In this document: piece by piece, positions 32,070-40,169 of the stretch
Numbering within the stretch: position 1 is the first letter of the stretch
Layout of the letters: every line of letters begins with the position of its first letter
Source: Burkholderiales bacterium
GTDB taxonomy: Bacteria; Pseudomonadota; Gammaproteobacteria; Burkholderiales; Burkholderiaceae_C
Length of the DNA stretch: 40,169 bases
Assembly (NCBI GenBank): GCA_947448955.1
Contig: CANFPU010000018.1
Coordinates: forward strand, 1-40,169
Direction of reading: 5' to 3'
Made by a program: the position numbers and the translations under genes
The notes under the pieces: model-generated
Told to the model about the DNA's origin: nothing
Seen by the model: the letters and a program-made list of their open reading frames with translations, nothing else
Database searches by the model: none

Positions 32070-33338
32070 ATGGCCGACAAGAAGGGCGCCTCTGGCGAGA
32101 AAGTTCTGTACTGTAGTTTCTGCGGCAAGAGCCAGCATGAGGTCAAGAAACTCATTGCCGGTCCGTCAGTGTTTATCTGCGACGAATGCATTGAACTGTG
32201 CAATGACATCATCCGCGACGAGGTGCCTGCGGACGCCGGAGAGACGAAGGCTGGCAAGTCCGAATTGCCGGTGCCCATCGAGATCAAGACGACACTTGAT
32301 CAGTATGTGATCGGCCAGGATGCGGCCAAGCGAACCTTGTCGGTGGCGGTTTACAACCACTACAAGCGGCTCAAGTTCATGAGCTCTGGCAGCAAGGAGG
32401 AGGTCGAGCTCACCAAGAGCAACATCCTGCTGATCGGTCCCACCGGTTCGGGCAAGACGCTGCTGGCACAAACCCTGGCCAAGTTGCTGAACGTGCCCTT
32501 TGTGATCGCTGATGCCACCACGCTGACCGAGGCTGGCTACGTCGGGGAGGATGTCGAGAACATCATCCAAAAGTTGCTCCAGAACTGCAACTACGACGTC
32601 GAGCGCGCGCAGCGAGGCATTGTCTACATTGATGAGATCGACAAGATCAGCCGCAAGTCTGACAACCCCAGCATCACCCGTGATGTTTCGGGAGAAGGCG
32701 TGCAGCAGGCACTGCTGAAGCTGGTTGAAGGCACGATGGCCAGTGTGCCGCCGCAAGGCGGACGCAAGCATCCGAACCAAGACTTCTTGCAAATTGACAC
32801 CACCAACATTCTGTTCATTTGCGGTGGTGCCTTTGACGGGCTGGAAAAGGTGATCCAGAACCGGACCGAGAAGTCCGGTATCGGTTTTGCCGCGTCGGTT
32901 CACAGCAAGACTGAGAAGCGCGCTGCTGATCTGTTCCGCGAAGCCGAGCCTGAAGACCTGATCAAATTTGGCCTTATTCCTGAACTGGTGGGGCGGCTGC
33001 CCGTGGTTGCGACCTTGGGCGAGTTGACCGAGTCGGCGATGGTGCAGATCCTCACCGAACCACGGAATGCGTTGGTCAAGCAGTACCAGAAGCTTTTCTT
33101 CATGGATGGCGTTGAACTGGAGGTACGACCTTCGGCGCTGACAGCCATCGCGCGCAAAGCGCTCAAACGCAAGACCGGAGCGCGCGGCCTGCGGTCGATC
33201 CTGGAGAACGCGCTGATCGATACGATGTTTGACCTTCCGACCATGGATGGCGTGGCCAAAGTGGTGATTGATGAGCATATCGTCGAAGAGGGTGCCAAAC
33301 CACTGCTGGTGTACCGAGAAAAGAAGGCCAGCGCCTGA
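32070..33338 (+). CDS. clpX: ATP-dependent Clp protease ATP-binding subunit ClpX
   Basis: 422 aa AAA+ unfoldase. Start at ATG 32070 ([18 protein letters not shown]). Seen: N-terminal C4 zinc-binding domain with Cys15, Cys18, Cys37 and Cys40, Walker A GPTGSGKT at 123-130, Walker [11 protein letters not shown], the pore-loop and sensor regions, the ClpP-docking IGF-type loop in [10 protein letters not shown], and the C-terminal [19 protein letters not shown] (sensor 2). Downstream of clpP and upstream of lon (117-bp gap). Confidence 0.99.
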   Translation: MADKKGASGEKVLYCSFCGKSQHEVKKLIAGPSVFICDECIELCNDIIRDEVPADAGETKAGKSELPVPIEIKTTLDQYVIGQDAAKRTLSVAVYNHYKRLKFMSSGSKEEVELTKSNILLIGPTGSGKTLLAQTLAKLLNVPFVIADATTLTEAGYVGEDVENIIQKLLQNCNYDVERAQRGIVYIDEIDKISRKSDNPSITRDVSGEGVQQALLKLVEGTMASVPPQGGRKHPNQDFLQIDTTNILFICGGAFDGLEKVIQNRTEKSGIGFAASVHSKTEKRAADLFREAEPEDLIKFGLIPELVGRLPVVATLGELTESAMVQILTEPRNALVKQYQKLFFMDGVELEVRPSALTAIARKALKRKTGARGLRSILENALIDTMFDLPTMDGVAKVVIDEHIVEEGAKPLLVYREKKASA

Positions 33339-33455
33339 TCGCCGTATTGACCGACCGACGCTCACCGGTTTGGTCGAGACCTGACCGCTTGATCGTCCAA
33401 ACACTTGCATTCGTCCGCTCAGGCCTCATGTCGACCTGAGAAAGAGAGGTTACCC

Positions 33456-35879
33456 ATGTCTGGACATCCTGTTCTACCCAGTGACCCCATCACGTTGCCG
33501 CTGTTGCCGCTGCGTGATGTGGTCGTGTTTCCGCACATGGTCATCCCGCTGTTTGTGGGTCGTCCCAAGTCCATCAAGGCCTTGGAGGCGGCGATGGAAG
33601 CTGGCCGACAAATCATGTTGGTGGCCCAAAAAGCGGCCGGTAAGGATGAGCCCAAGCCCGAGGACATGTTTGAAGTTGGCTGCGTTTCAAGCATCTTGCA
33701 GATGTTGAAACTGCCCGACGGCACGGTCAAAGTCTTGGTCGAAGGCGTACAGCGGGCGCAGACCCGTGAAATCCACGAAACGGCGGAGCATTTCACGGCC
33801 GAAGTGACGCCGGTACATCCTGCGAGTGAGCCGACGCCCGAAGTTGAGGCATTGCGTCGAGCGGTCACTCAGCAATTCGACCAGTATGTCAAGCTCAATA
33901 AAAAGATTCCACCGGAGATTCTGACCTCGATCGCCGGCATTGACGACCCAGGTCGACTGGCAGACACCATCGCAGCGCACCTGCCGCTCAAGCTCGAAGC
34001 CAAGCAATCGGTGCTAGATCTTTTCGTGGTGGCCAAGCGTCTGGAAAAGCTGCTCGAATTGCTCGAGCATGAAGTCGACATCCTGCAGGTTGAAAAGCGC
34101 ATTCGCGGCCGCGTCAAGCGGCAGATGGAAAAGAGCCAGCGCGAGTATTACCTCAACGAGCAGGTGAAGGCGATCCAGAAGGAGTTGGGCGACGGTGAAG
34201 AGGGCGCTGATCTCGAGGAACTCGAGAAGAAGATCGAAGCGGCCCGGATGTCCAAGGAGGCACGCAAAAAAGCCGATAGTGAGCTCAAGAAGCTCAAGCT
34301 GATGTCCCCGATGTCGGCTGAAGCCACAGTGGTCCGCAACTTCATCGACACCTTGGTGGGTTTGCCTTGGGCCAAGAAGAGCAAAGTCAAACACGACCTG
34401 CCGCTGGCTGAAGAGGTGCTTAACGAGGACCACTACGGTCTCGACAAAGTCAAGGAACGCATCCTCGAGTACTTGGCGGTGCAGCAACGCGTCGACAAGG
34501 TCAAGGCGCCGATCCTTTGTTTGGTTGGCCCCCCGGGTGTTGGCAAGACTTCGCTCGGCCAGAGTGTGGCACGCGCCACAGGCCGCAAGTTCGTTCGCAT
34601 GGCCTTGGGCGGTGTGCGTGACGAGGCCGAGATTCGCGGCCACCGGCGCACTTATATCGGCTCGATGCCAGGCAAGGTATTGCAAAGCCTGACCAAAGTG
34701 GGCGTCCGTAACCCCTTGTTCCTGCTCGATGAGATTGACAAGTTGGGCATGGACTTCCGCGGCGATCCGTCCTCAGCGCTGCTTGAAGTGCTGGACCCTG
34801 AGCAAAACCACACCTTCAGTGATCACTATGTCGAGGTCGATTTCGATCTGTCGGATGTGATGTTTATCGCGACCTCGAACTCGATGAACATCCCGCCAGC
34901 CTTGCTGGATCGGATGGAAGTGATCCGCTTGGCAGGCTACACGGAAGACGAAAAAGTCAACATAGCCCAGCGCTACTTGTGTCCGAAGCAGGCCAAGAAC
35001 AACGGCATCAAAGACGAGGAGATGGAGGTCACCGAGTCGGCGATCCGCGCCATCATTCAGTACTACACCCGCGAGGCTGGTGTGCGGTCGCTTGAGCGCG
35101 AGATCTCCAAGATCTGCCGTAAGACTGTGAAGAGCATCCTGCTGAAGAAAGTCACCGGGAAAGTTGTCGTCACCGATGAGAATCTGAATGACTTCCTGGG
35201 CGTGCGTAAGTTTGACTTTGGCCGCGCGGAGAAGAAAAACCAGGTCGGCCAAGTGGTGGGTCTGGCTTGGACCGAAGTGGGCGGCGACCTGCTGACGATC
35301 GAGTCGACCATGATGCCCGGCAAGGGCTTGATCATCCGCACGGGTTCGCTCGGTGACGTGATGAAGGAGTCGGTGGAAGCCGCACGTTCGGTCGTTCGCA
35401 GCCGGGCGCGTCGATTGGGTATCAAGGATGAGATGTTCGAGAAGCGCGACGTCCACATCCATGTCCCAGACGGCGCGACGCCCAAGGATGGTCCGAGTGC
35501 CGGAGCCGCGATGGCGACAGCGTTTGTCTCGGCTTTGACCAACATTCCTGTCAAGGCTGGTGTGGCCATGACGGGTGAGATCACCTTGCGCGGCGAGGTC
35601 ACCGCCATTGGCGGGCTGAAGGAGAAGTTGCTGGCGGCGCATCGCGGTGGCATCAAGACCGTCTTGATCCCTGAAGAAAACGTCAAGGATCTGCAGGACA
35701 TTCCCGAGAACGTGAAGAATCACCTCGAGATCGTGCCGGTTCGCTGGATCGATCAGGTTCTTGAATTTGCCTTGGAGTCTATGCCTGTGCCGCTGCCCGA
35801 CGATGAGCCCGCGGCTGTCAAGGTCGAGACGGCTCAGGGCGATGCGATCCCTGCGGTGGGCGATGCCTTGCCTCATTGA
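33456..35879 (+). CDS. lon: ATP-dependent Lon protease (LonA)
   Basis: 807 aa AAA+ serine protease for misfolded and regulatory proteins. ATG at 33456 follows AGAGAGG; longer in-frame starts add unlike sequence. Seen: N-terminal substrate domain (about 12-205, [20 protein letters not shown]), coiled-coil region rich in charged residues (about 205-300), AAA+ module with Walker [12 protein letters not shown] near residue 357 and Walker [11 protein letters not shown], and the C-terminal protease domain with catalytic Ser681 ([10 protein letters not shown]) and Lys724 ([14 protein letters not shown]), 43 residues apart as in E. coli. A short acidic/Ala-rich tail ends the protein. Confidence 0.99.
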   Translation: MSGHPVLPSDPITLPLLPLRDVVVFPHMVIPLFVGRPKSIKALEAAMEAGRQIMLVAQKAAGKDEPKPEDMFEVGCVSSILQMLKLPDGTVKVLVEGVQRAQTREIHETAEHFTAEVTPVHPASEPTPEVEALRRAVTQQFDQYVKLNKKIPPEILTSIAGIDDPGRLADTIAAHLPLKLEAKQSVLDLFVVAKRLEKLLELLEHEVDILQVEKRIRGRVKRQMEKSQREYYLNEQVKAIQKELGDGEEGADLEELEKKIEAARMSKEARKKADSELKKLKLMSPMSAEATVVRNFIDTLVGLPWAKKSKVKHDLPLAEEVLNEDHYGLDKVKERILEYLAVQQRVDKVKAPILCLVGPPGVGKTSLGQSVARATGRKFVRMALGGVRDEAEIRGHRRTYIGSMPGKVLQSLTKVGVRNPLFLLDEIDKLGMDFRGDPSSALLEVLDPEQNHTFSDHYVEVDFDLSDVMFIATSNSMNIPPALLDRMEVIRLAGYTEDEKVNIAQRYLCPKQAKNNGIKDEEMEVTESAIRAIIQYYTREAGVRSLEREISKICRKTVKSILLKKVTGKVVVTDENLNDFLGVRKFDFGRAEKKNQVGQVVGLAWTEVGGDLLTIESTMMPGKGLIIRTGSLGDVMKESVEAARSVVRSRARRLGIKDEMFEKRDVHIHVPDGATPKDGPSAGAAMATAFVSALTNIPVKAGVAMTGEITLRGEVTAIGGLKEKLLAAHRGGIKTVLIPEENVKDLQDIPENVKNHLEIVPVRWIDQVLEFALESMPVPLPDDEPAAVKVETAQGDAIPAVGDALPH

Positions 35880-35898
35880 AAAATCGTTGGCGGCCCAC

Positions 35899-35928
35899 TT
35901 GTGCGTCGACGGAAATTCGGTATAGAAT
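35899..35928 (+). promoter_or_regulatory. Probable sigma-70 promoter for tRNA-Gly
   Basis: TTGTGC (35899-35904) and TATAGAAT (35921-35928), spaced 16-18 bp depending on the -10 register, 78 nt before tRNA-Gly. CGGTATAGAAT is shared with the tRNA-Leu upstream region. Confidence 0.65.
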
Positions 35929-36006
35929 GTTGGCTGAGCTTAACGAAACAGGTTCAGCGCATTTTGAATTTTGAAGCTGCGTGTGCTTGAGGAGTAGGTG
36001 GTTTTT

Positions 36007-36082
36007 GCGGGAGTAGCTCAGTTGGTAGAGCGCAACCTTGCCAAGGTTGAGGTCGAGAGTTCGAGACTCTTCTCCCGCTCCA
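36007..36082 (+). tRNA. tRNA-Gly(GCC)
   Basis: 76 nt with encoded CCA. Acceptor stem GCGGGAG/CTCCCGC is perfect with TCCA; D-arm AGCTCAGTTGGTAGAGC, anticodon stem CAACC/GGTTG with loop TTGCCAA (anticodon GCC), and T-arm GAGAG-TTCGAGA-CTCTT. Confidence 0.98.
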
Positions 36083-36090
36083 AATTCAAA

Positions 36091-36117
36091 ACGGGAAGCC
36101 TAGGCTTCCCGTTTTTG
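36091..36117 (+). terminator. Rho-independent terminator between tRNA-Gly and tRNA-Cys
   Basis: A perfect 22-bp palindrome (11-bp arms 36091-36101 and 36102-36112, centre CCTAGG) followed by TTTTT (36113-36117). The arms meet without a spacer, so the RNA loop must open a few central pairs. It may reduce transcription into tRNA-Cys or mark a processing boundary. Confidence 0.8.
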
Positions 36118-36181
36118 TCAGAGGAAGCGAATTTACGGATCGATCCCTCTCCTCTGGCGAGGTTGCCGGTCTGGGGATTTT

Positions 36182-36255
36182 GGCGCGATAGCAAATCGGT
36201 TATGCAACGGATTGCAAATCCGTCTAGCCCGGTTCGACTCCGGGTCGCGCCTCCA
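36182..36255 (+). tRNA. tRNA-Cys(GCA)
   Basis: 74 nt with encoded CCA. Acceptor stem GGCGCGA/TCGCGCC is perfect with TCCA; anticodon stem ACGGA/TCCGT with loop TTGCAAA (anticodon GCA); T-arm CCCGG-TTCGACT-CCGGG. Lies 99 bp after tRNA-Gly; no obvious separate promoter in the gap. Confidence 0.98.
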
Positions 36256-36283
36256 ACAAATATTTATAGAATCAAGCTGTAAG

Positions 36284-36312
36284 ACGCACCGCTCGCCGGT
36301 GCGTTCTTTTTT
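36284..36312 (+). terminator. Rho-independent terminator after tRNA-Cys
   Basis: ACGCACCG (36284-36291) pairs perfectly with CGGTGCGT (36297-36304), 5-nt loop, then TCTTTTTT (36305-36312). It starts 29 nt after the tRNA. From there to 36608 (about 296 bp) no gene or regulatory site is supported; open frames in it are short and unlike known families. Confidence 0.9.
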
Positions 36313-36608
36313 GCAAGTCTGAAATCGGCTGCGCTCTTTGCTTTTTCAGCCAATATCTCCGCATCGTTGGGTTTCGCTGGTGGGCAAATTGCCACGCCGC
36401 GCCGCGCCGAGCGGCAATGGGCTGCATGGCCGCGGCCAATCGGCGCCTGAACATTTTTATCCAGAGTGTCCGGCTGGTCCCAAGACCCTGCAACTCGTCG
36501 AGTGAAATTGCTGACACGACTGTCGCCGTCCGATTTCCGTTGACAATCTGATTTCGTTTCTGCCTAGAACTGCCTGCTGGCGACTACCTCTCCGATCGGA
36601 TACCCCTG

Positions 36609-37760
36609 ATGACCACAACCGTCCCCGTGAATTCACTGCAGCTGCGCTCACTCGTTAAAGCCAGTGGCGAGCTCGAACTCTCACTGGCCAGCATTCCTAC
36701 TCCTGAGCCTCGTGACGATGAGGTGTTGGTGCAGATTCAGGCTTCACCGATGAATCCCTCGGACCTCGGTCTGCTGTTCGGCCTGGCGGATCTGTCCAGC
36801 GCCCGGGCTGGTGGCAGCGCCGCTCGTCCCGTCATCACCGCGACCATTCCCGACAAGCTGATGAAGGCGATGGCCAGTCGTCAGGACCAGTCGATGCCGG
36901 TCGGCAATGAAGGTGCCGGCATGGTAGTGCGGGCTGGTGCTTCACCGGCCGCTCAAGCCTTGTTGGGCAAGATGGTGGCGGTGCTGGGCGGCTCGATGTA
37001 TGCCCAGTACCGCAGCATCAAAGCCGTGCAATGTTTGGTATTGCCAGCCGGCACTCGAGCGTCCGAAGGCGCGAGTTGTTTCGTCAATCCACTGACGGCG
37101 CTGTGCATGGTTGAAACCATGCGTCGCGAAGGACACAAGGCCTTGGTGCATACCGCCGCAGCGTCGAACCTGGGTCAGATGCTGAACCGCATCTGTCTGA
37201 AAGACGGCATCGGCCTGGTGAACATTGTTCGCAAGCCAGCGCAGGCCGACCTGCTTCGCGCTCAGGGCGCCAAGCATGTGGTCGACTCGAGCACGGACAG
37301 CTTTGCGGATGACCTAACCCAGGCGCTGGCGGCCACCGGTGCCACCATTGCCTTCGATGCAATTGGCGGCGGACGGCTGGCTAGCCAGATCCTGACCTGC
37401 ATGGAAGCAGCCATCAACCTGAACGCCAAGGAGTACAGTCGCTACGGTTCCAGCACCTTGAAGCAGGTTTACCAATACGGCGGCCTGGATCGCGGTCCGA
37501 CCGAGATCAACCGCAACGTCGGCATGGCTTGGAGCGTGGGGGGCTGGCTGCTGACGCCGTTCCTTCAGAAGATCGGATTCGAAGCGGGTCAGGCGCTACG
37601 TCAGCGTGTGGTCGCCGAGCTCAAGACGACCTTTGCCAGCAGCTACACCCGCGAGGTGTCGCTCGCCCAAGCGCTGACGCTGGAGGCTATTGCCGTCTAT
37701 GGCAAGCAGTCGACCGGTGAGAAATACCTGATCAATCCAAGCCTGGACGCGACGGACTGA
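36609..37760 (+). CDS. Zinc-independent MDR-family oxidoreductase (alcohol dehydrogenase/quinone reductase type)
   Basis: 383 aa medium-chain dehydrogenase/reductase. Seen: GroES-like N-terminal half (DDEVLVQIQASPMNPSDLG, MPVGNEGAGMVVRAG), and a Rossmann-like half with HTAAASNLGQMLNRIC, LVNIVRKPAQADLLRAQGAKHVVD, and ATIAFDAIGGGRLASQIL. The catalytic zinc ligands of true alcohol dehydrogenases are absent at the expected N-terminal site. C-terminal TREVSLAQALTLEAIAVYGKQSTGEKYLINP may be a dimer contact. Start ATG 36609; ribosome site weak. Substrate unknown; followed by a thioesterase-like gene after 73 bp. Confidence 0.88.
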   Translation: MTTTVPVNSLQLRSLVKASGELELSLASIPTPEPRDDEVLVQIQASPMNPSDLGLLFGLADLSSARAGGSAARPVITATIPDKLMKAMASRQDQSMPVGNEGAGMVVRAGASPAAQALLGKMVAVLGGSMYAQYRSIKAVQCLVLPAGTRASEGASCFVNPLTALCMVETMRREGHKALVHTAAASNLGQMLNRICLKDGIGLVNIVRKPAQADLLRAQGAKHVVDSSTDSFADDLTQALAATGATIAFDAIGGGRLASQILTCMEAAINLNAKEYSRYGSSTLKQVYQYGGLDRGPTEINRNVGMAWSVGGWLLTPFLQKIGFEAGQALRQRVVAELKTTFASSYTREVSLAQALTLEAIAVYGKQSTGEKYLINPSLDATD

Positions 37761-37833
37761 GCCTTGACGCTGGCGCTTGCTCGAGCTTTGCTTGGGCAAA
37801 GTCGGGCTGCTCTCTGTGACATTTCCAATCGAC

Positions 37834-38634
37834 ATGAATCAATTCGACAACGAGACCCGGTTGGTGGCGGGTGAGGGTGGTTTCACTGGCCATGTGCACC
37901 CAGACTGGAATATTGGCAACAACCCGAACGGCGGCTATTTGCTGGCCCTGGCGGTGGCGGCGCTGCGCCAGCAGGTGCCTCACCATCCGGATCCACTGTC
38001 CATCACCGTCCACTACCTGCGGCCGGGACTCGCGAATCAGCCCTGCCGGATCGAGGCCTCGACGCTGCGGTCCGGGCGAACCTTGACCACCGCCCGTGCG
38101 ACGCTGACACAGGACGGCGCGTCACGTTTGGAAGTCTTGGCGGCCTTTGGCGACTTGAGCGGTGACAGTGAACCGACGCTTGCGCTGACACCGCCGGTCA
38201 TTCCGCCGCCTGATCAATGCCTGCTGCGGTCGGGCGATTCGCAAGGCGTCGACTTGCCGCTGTTGAGCCGTGTCGAAATTCGTTTGCATCCGGACGAGGC
38301 CAAGGCTGGCAGCGCTGGCCGGGCGCAAGTCAGCGGATGGATCCGCTTCCGAGATGGCCGGGCGCCAGATACGCTGGCCGCGTTGCTGTTCGCCGATGCG
38401 TTCCCGCCCTCAGTCTTCGGGTTGCTGGGCATGGTGGGCTGGGTGCCCACAGTCGAGCTGACCGTGCATGTGCGCCGACGGCCCGCTCCCGGATGGATGC
38501 TTGGGCAATTTCGCACCCATGACCTGAGCGATGGTCGGATGATCGAGGACGGCGCGCTCTGGGATTCCCAAGGGCAGTTGGTCGTTCAATCCCGACAACT
38601 CGGTCTGGTGCGGCAAGCCGACAGCAAAGCGTAA
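37834..38634 (+). CDS. Acyl-CoA thioesterase-like (double hotdog) protein
   Basis: 266 aa protein of the thioesterase-like (TesB/4HBT_3) type, probably hydrolysing an acyl-CoA in the cytoplasm. Seen: N-terminal hotdog with HVHPDWNIGNNPNGGYLLALAV-type start (the NGGYLLAL helix of the fold), DPLSITVHYLRPG (strand), GRTLTTARATLTQDG, and a second hotdog with AALLFADAFPPSVFGLLGMVGWVPTVELTVHV read in two parts, FADAFPPSVF and WVPTVELTVHVRR. The start is uncertain: ATG 37834 is chosen; an in-frame GTG at 37816 is possible and neither has a good ribosome site. Sits 16 bp before dusA. Confidence 0.85.
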   Translation: MNQFDNETRLVAGEGGFTGHVHPDWNIGNNPNGGYLLALAVAALRQQVPHHPDPLSITVHYLRPGLANQPCRIEASTLRSGRTLTTARATLTQDGASRLEVLAAFGDLSGDSEPTLALTPPVIPPPDQCLLRSGDSQGVDLPLLSRVEIRLHPDEAKAGSAGRAQVSGWIRFRDGRAPDTLAALLFADAFPPSVFGLLGMVGWVPTVELTVHVRRRPAPGWMLGQFRTHDLSDGRMIEDGALWDSQGQLVVQSRQLGLVRQADSKA

Positions 38635-38650
38635 TTGCGATCGGTTTTAG

Positions 38651-39709
38651 ATGTCGACCCGATCTCAGCCCTGGCGCCTGTCGGTGGCGCCGATGATGGA
38701 TTGGACCGATCGGCATTGCCGATACTTCCATCGCCTGATCAGCCGCCACACCAGGCTCTACACCGAGATGGTGACCACGGGTGCGCTGATGCACGGCGAT
38801 TTGCTGCGCCACCTCGATTTCGACGCCGCTGAACAGCCACTGGCGCTGCAACTTGGGGGCAGCGAACCGGACGATCTGGCGCGGTCGGCGAGATTGGCGC
38901 GGCAATGGGGTTATCAGGAGATCAACCTCAACTGCGGTTGCCCGAGCGAACGGGTGCAGCGCGGCGCTTTCGGTGCCTGCTTGATGGCTGAGCCGGCGTT
39001 GGTTCGCGACAGCGTCAAGGCCATGCGCGATGTGTTGGGTAGCGACCTGACGGTGACAGTCAAGCACCGGATTGGTATCGATCGGGTCGAGCGCTATGAA
39101 TTTGTTCGGGACTTTGTAGGCACCGTGGCAGAGGGCGGTTGCGATGTGTTCATCGTCCACGCACGCAATGCTTGGTTGCAAGGCCTGAGTCCGAAAGAAA
39201 ACCGCGAATTGCCGCCCCTGCGCCATGAACTGGTGCACACGCTGAAGCAGGAATTCCCACAGCTCACGGTGGTGGTCAACGGCGGTATCACCACCGGCGC
39301 GCAGATTACCGAGCAACTCGCGCGGGTCGATGGCGTGATGGTTGGGCGCGAGGCGTACCACCATCCCTGCCTGATGGCTGATTGGGACGCAAGGTTCTGG
39401 GGCGATGGCATAGCGCCCGAGGTTGATGACGACTGGCGCATGGATTTGGAGCAGCGGATGCTGGCCTACATCGAGCGCATGCATGCCCTGCAGGGCACAC
39501 CGTGGTCTCACATCACGCGCCACTTGCTGGGCCTGTGGAATGGCCAGCCAGGGGCTCGGCGCTGGCGCCAGGTCTGGAGCAATCACCGCCTCAAATTAAT
39601 GCCTGCTCGAGAGGTTGCTCGCTTGGCCCATGCCGCGCGGCTCGCTCACGCTGCGGATGGGGATCCGATGGCTCGGGACCCGATCACGGTCGAGGCAGCA
39701 CTTTCGTAG
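38651..39709 (+). CDS. dusA: tRNA-dihydrouridine(20/20a) synthase DusA
   Basis: 352 aa FMN enzyme that reduces uridines in the tRNA D-loop. The N-terminal LSVAPMMDWTDRHCRYFHRL and YTEMVTTGALMHGD are DusA-type signatures, separating it from DusB and DusC. Seen: ALQLGGSEPDDLARSARLA, catalytic Cys97 in INLNCGCPSERVQ, VTVKHRIGIDRVERYEFV (FMN/RNA contacts), VVVNGGITTGAQI and VDGVMVGREAYHHP (FMN phosphate binding). C-terminal helical RNA-recognition domain from about 250. Start ATG 38651; ribosome site weak. Confidence 0.97.
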   Translation: MSTRSQPWRLSVAPMMDWTDRHCRYFHRLISRHTRLYTEMVTTGALMHGDLLRHLDFDAAEQPLALQLGGSEPDDLARSARLARQWGYQEINLNCGCPSERVQRGAFGACLMAEPALVRDSVKAMRDVLGSDLTVTVKHRIGIDRVERYEFVRDFVGTVAEGGCDVFIVHARNAWLQGLSPKENRELPPLRHELVHTLKQEFPQLTVVVNGGITTGAQITEQLARVDGVMVGREAYHHPCLMADWDARFWGDGIAPEVDDDWRMDLEQRMLAYIERMHALQGTPWSHITRHLLGLWNGQPGARRWRQVWSNHRLKLMPAREVARLAHAARLAHAADGDPMARDPITVEAALS

Positions 39710-39738
39710 CGAACGATCAGGCGGATCCAGGAGAACGC

Positions 39739-40169
39739 ATGAAAGAGCTTAACCGTCTCGGCACAGCCAACGGCCTGCTGGCCATCATCGGCGGCAGTGG
39801 CCTGTACGACCTGCCTGGACTCTCTGACACCGCCTGGGTGCGGGTCGATACACCCTGGGGTGAGCCGTCGGACGAGGTCTTCACCGGAACACTGGCCACT
39901 GCCGTCGGCCCGGCCAAGTTGGCTTTCCTGCCCCGCCATGGTCGTGGCCATCGACTGCCGCCATCGGCGCTGAACTACCGCGCCAACATTGCCGCACTCA
40001 AGGCCCTGGGTGCGACCGACGTTTTGTCACTCAGCGCGGTAGGCGGGCTACGAGCCGATCTGCCGCCGGGCAGCTTTGTCGTGGTGGACCAGTTCATCGA
40101 TCGCACGGTCGGACGCGAGAGTTCATTTTTCGGCGCTGGTCTGGTCGCCCATGTGTCAATGGCGCATCC
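39739..40169 (+). CDS. 5'-methylthioadenosine phosphorylase family protein (MTAP), 5' part only
   Basis: About 143 codons visible, open to the window end; full-length relatives have about 270-300 aa. Phosphorolysis of MTA (or a related 5'-methylthio or purine nucleoside) for purine and methionine salvage. Seen: LAIIGGSGLYDLPGL (phosphate-binding loop), LPRHGRGHRLPPSALNYRAN, SLSAVGGLRADLPPGSFVVVD, DQFIDRTVGRESSFFGAG, and VAHVSMAH. DQFIDRT and the VAHVSMA segment favour MTAP over ordinary purine nucleoside phosphorylase, though SAVGGL differs from the eukaryotic TACGSL, and a methylthioinosine phosphorylase is not excluded. CCAGGAGAA precedes ATG 39739. Confidence 0.88.
   Translation, partial: MKELNRLGTANGLLAIIGGSGLYDLPGLSDTAWVRVDTPWGEPSDEVFTGTLATAVGPAKLAFLPRHGRGHRLPPSALNYRANIAALKALGATDVLSLSAVGGLRADLPPGSFVVVDQFIDRTVGRESSFFGAGLVAHVSMAH

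Noticed and set aside
32166-33410. A 414-codon open frame antisense to clpX, and similar ones antisense to lon (34773-35876), the CoA-transferase (18878-19990) and dusA (38330-39586)
   Set aside because: Low-complexity His/Arg/Gln-rich translations typical of GC-rich shadow frames; the opposite strand carries well-conserved genes.
33339-33455. CTTGATC before lon as a sigma-32 promoter
   Set aside because: No acceptable -10 at 13-17 bp spacing.

Overview
The window is a GC-rich bacterial chromosome segment that I read as Betaproteobacteria, order Burkholderiales (Comamonadaceae/Sphaerotilaceae-like; genus not resolved). The grounds are an orphan Bug-type (TctC-like) periplasmic receptor, the block rpsO-pnp-quinone oxidoreductase-tpiA-secG-tRNA-Leu, the block tig-clpP-clpX-lon, a MutL with the betaproteobacterial DMHAAHERIVYE motif, and many CoA-ester enzymes of the kind Burkholderiales carry in abundance. 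No CRISPR array, insertion sequence, integrase, phage gene or rRNA gene is visible.

Region 1 (1-12.7 kb) is catabolic and mostly on the minus strand. It holds a tandem pair of acyl-CoA dehydrogenases (the first cut by the window edge), a Bug receptor, an iron-ADH-family dehydrogenase (plus strand), a class III CoA-transferase translationally coupled to a methylsuccinyl-CoA-dehydrogenase-like enzyme with a long N-terminal extension, an aldo/keto reductase, a crotonase-fold protein (plus strand), and an SDR next to an HSL-type esterase. Together they look like uptake, CoA activation and beta-oxidation-like breakdown of carboxylic acids. The substrate cannot be named from sequence.

Region 2 (12.9-23.7 kb) is mixed housekeeping: mutL, a DedA membrane protein, the cell-wall amidase amiC coupled to tsaE, queG (divergent from tsaE), a 4-hydroxybutyrate/acetyl-CoA transferase, a histidine-phosphatase-fold protein, tsaD, a small heat-shock protein behind a sigma-32-like promoter, and an aminotransferase. 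Three genes here (tsaE, tsaD, queG) modify tRNA anticodon-loop positions, and dusA (region 4) modifies the D-loop.

Region 3 (23.7-36.3 kb) is conserved core. rpsO and pnp are separated by a strong terminator hairpin and a second long hairpin. Then come a quinone oxidoreductase, tpiA, secG, tRNA-Leu(GAG), a small TIGR03643-type gene, a roughly 490-bp gene-poor junction, the proteostasis block tig, clpP, clpX, lon, and tRNA-Gly(GCC) and tRNA-Cys(GCA). The nuo (complex I) operon that commonly follows secG-tRNA-Leu in this order is absent at this position.

Region 4 (36.6 kb to the end) has an MDR-family oxidoreductase, a thioesterase-like protein, dusA and the 5' part of an MTA-phosphorylase-family gene.

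No clearly new multi-gene system was found. The most interesting points are several enzymes that keep their fold but lack canonical catalytic residues (the acyl-CoA dehydrogenase pair, the crotonase, the histidine phosphatase, the iron-ADH), the CoA-transferase/Mcd-like pair, RNA structures between rpsO and pnp, a heat-shock promoter before the Hsp20 gene, and short tandem repeats in four intergenic regions.
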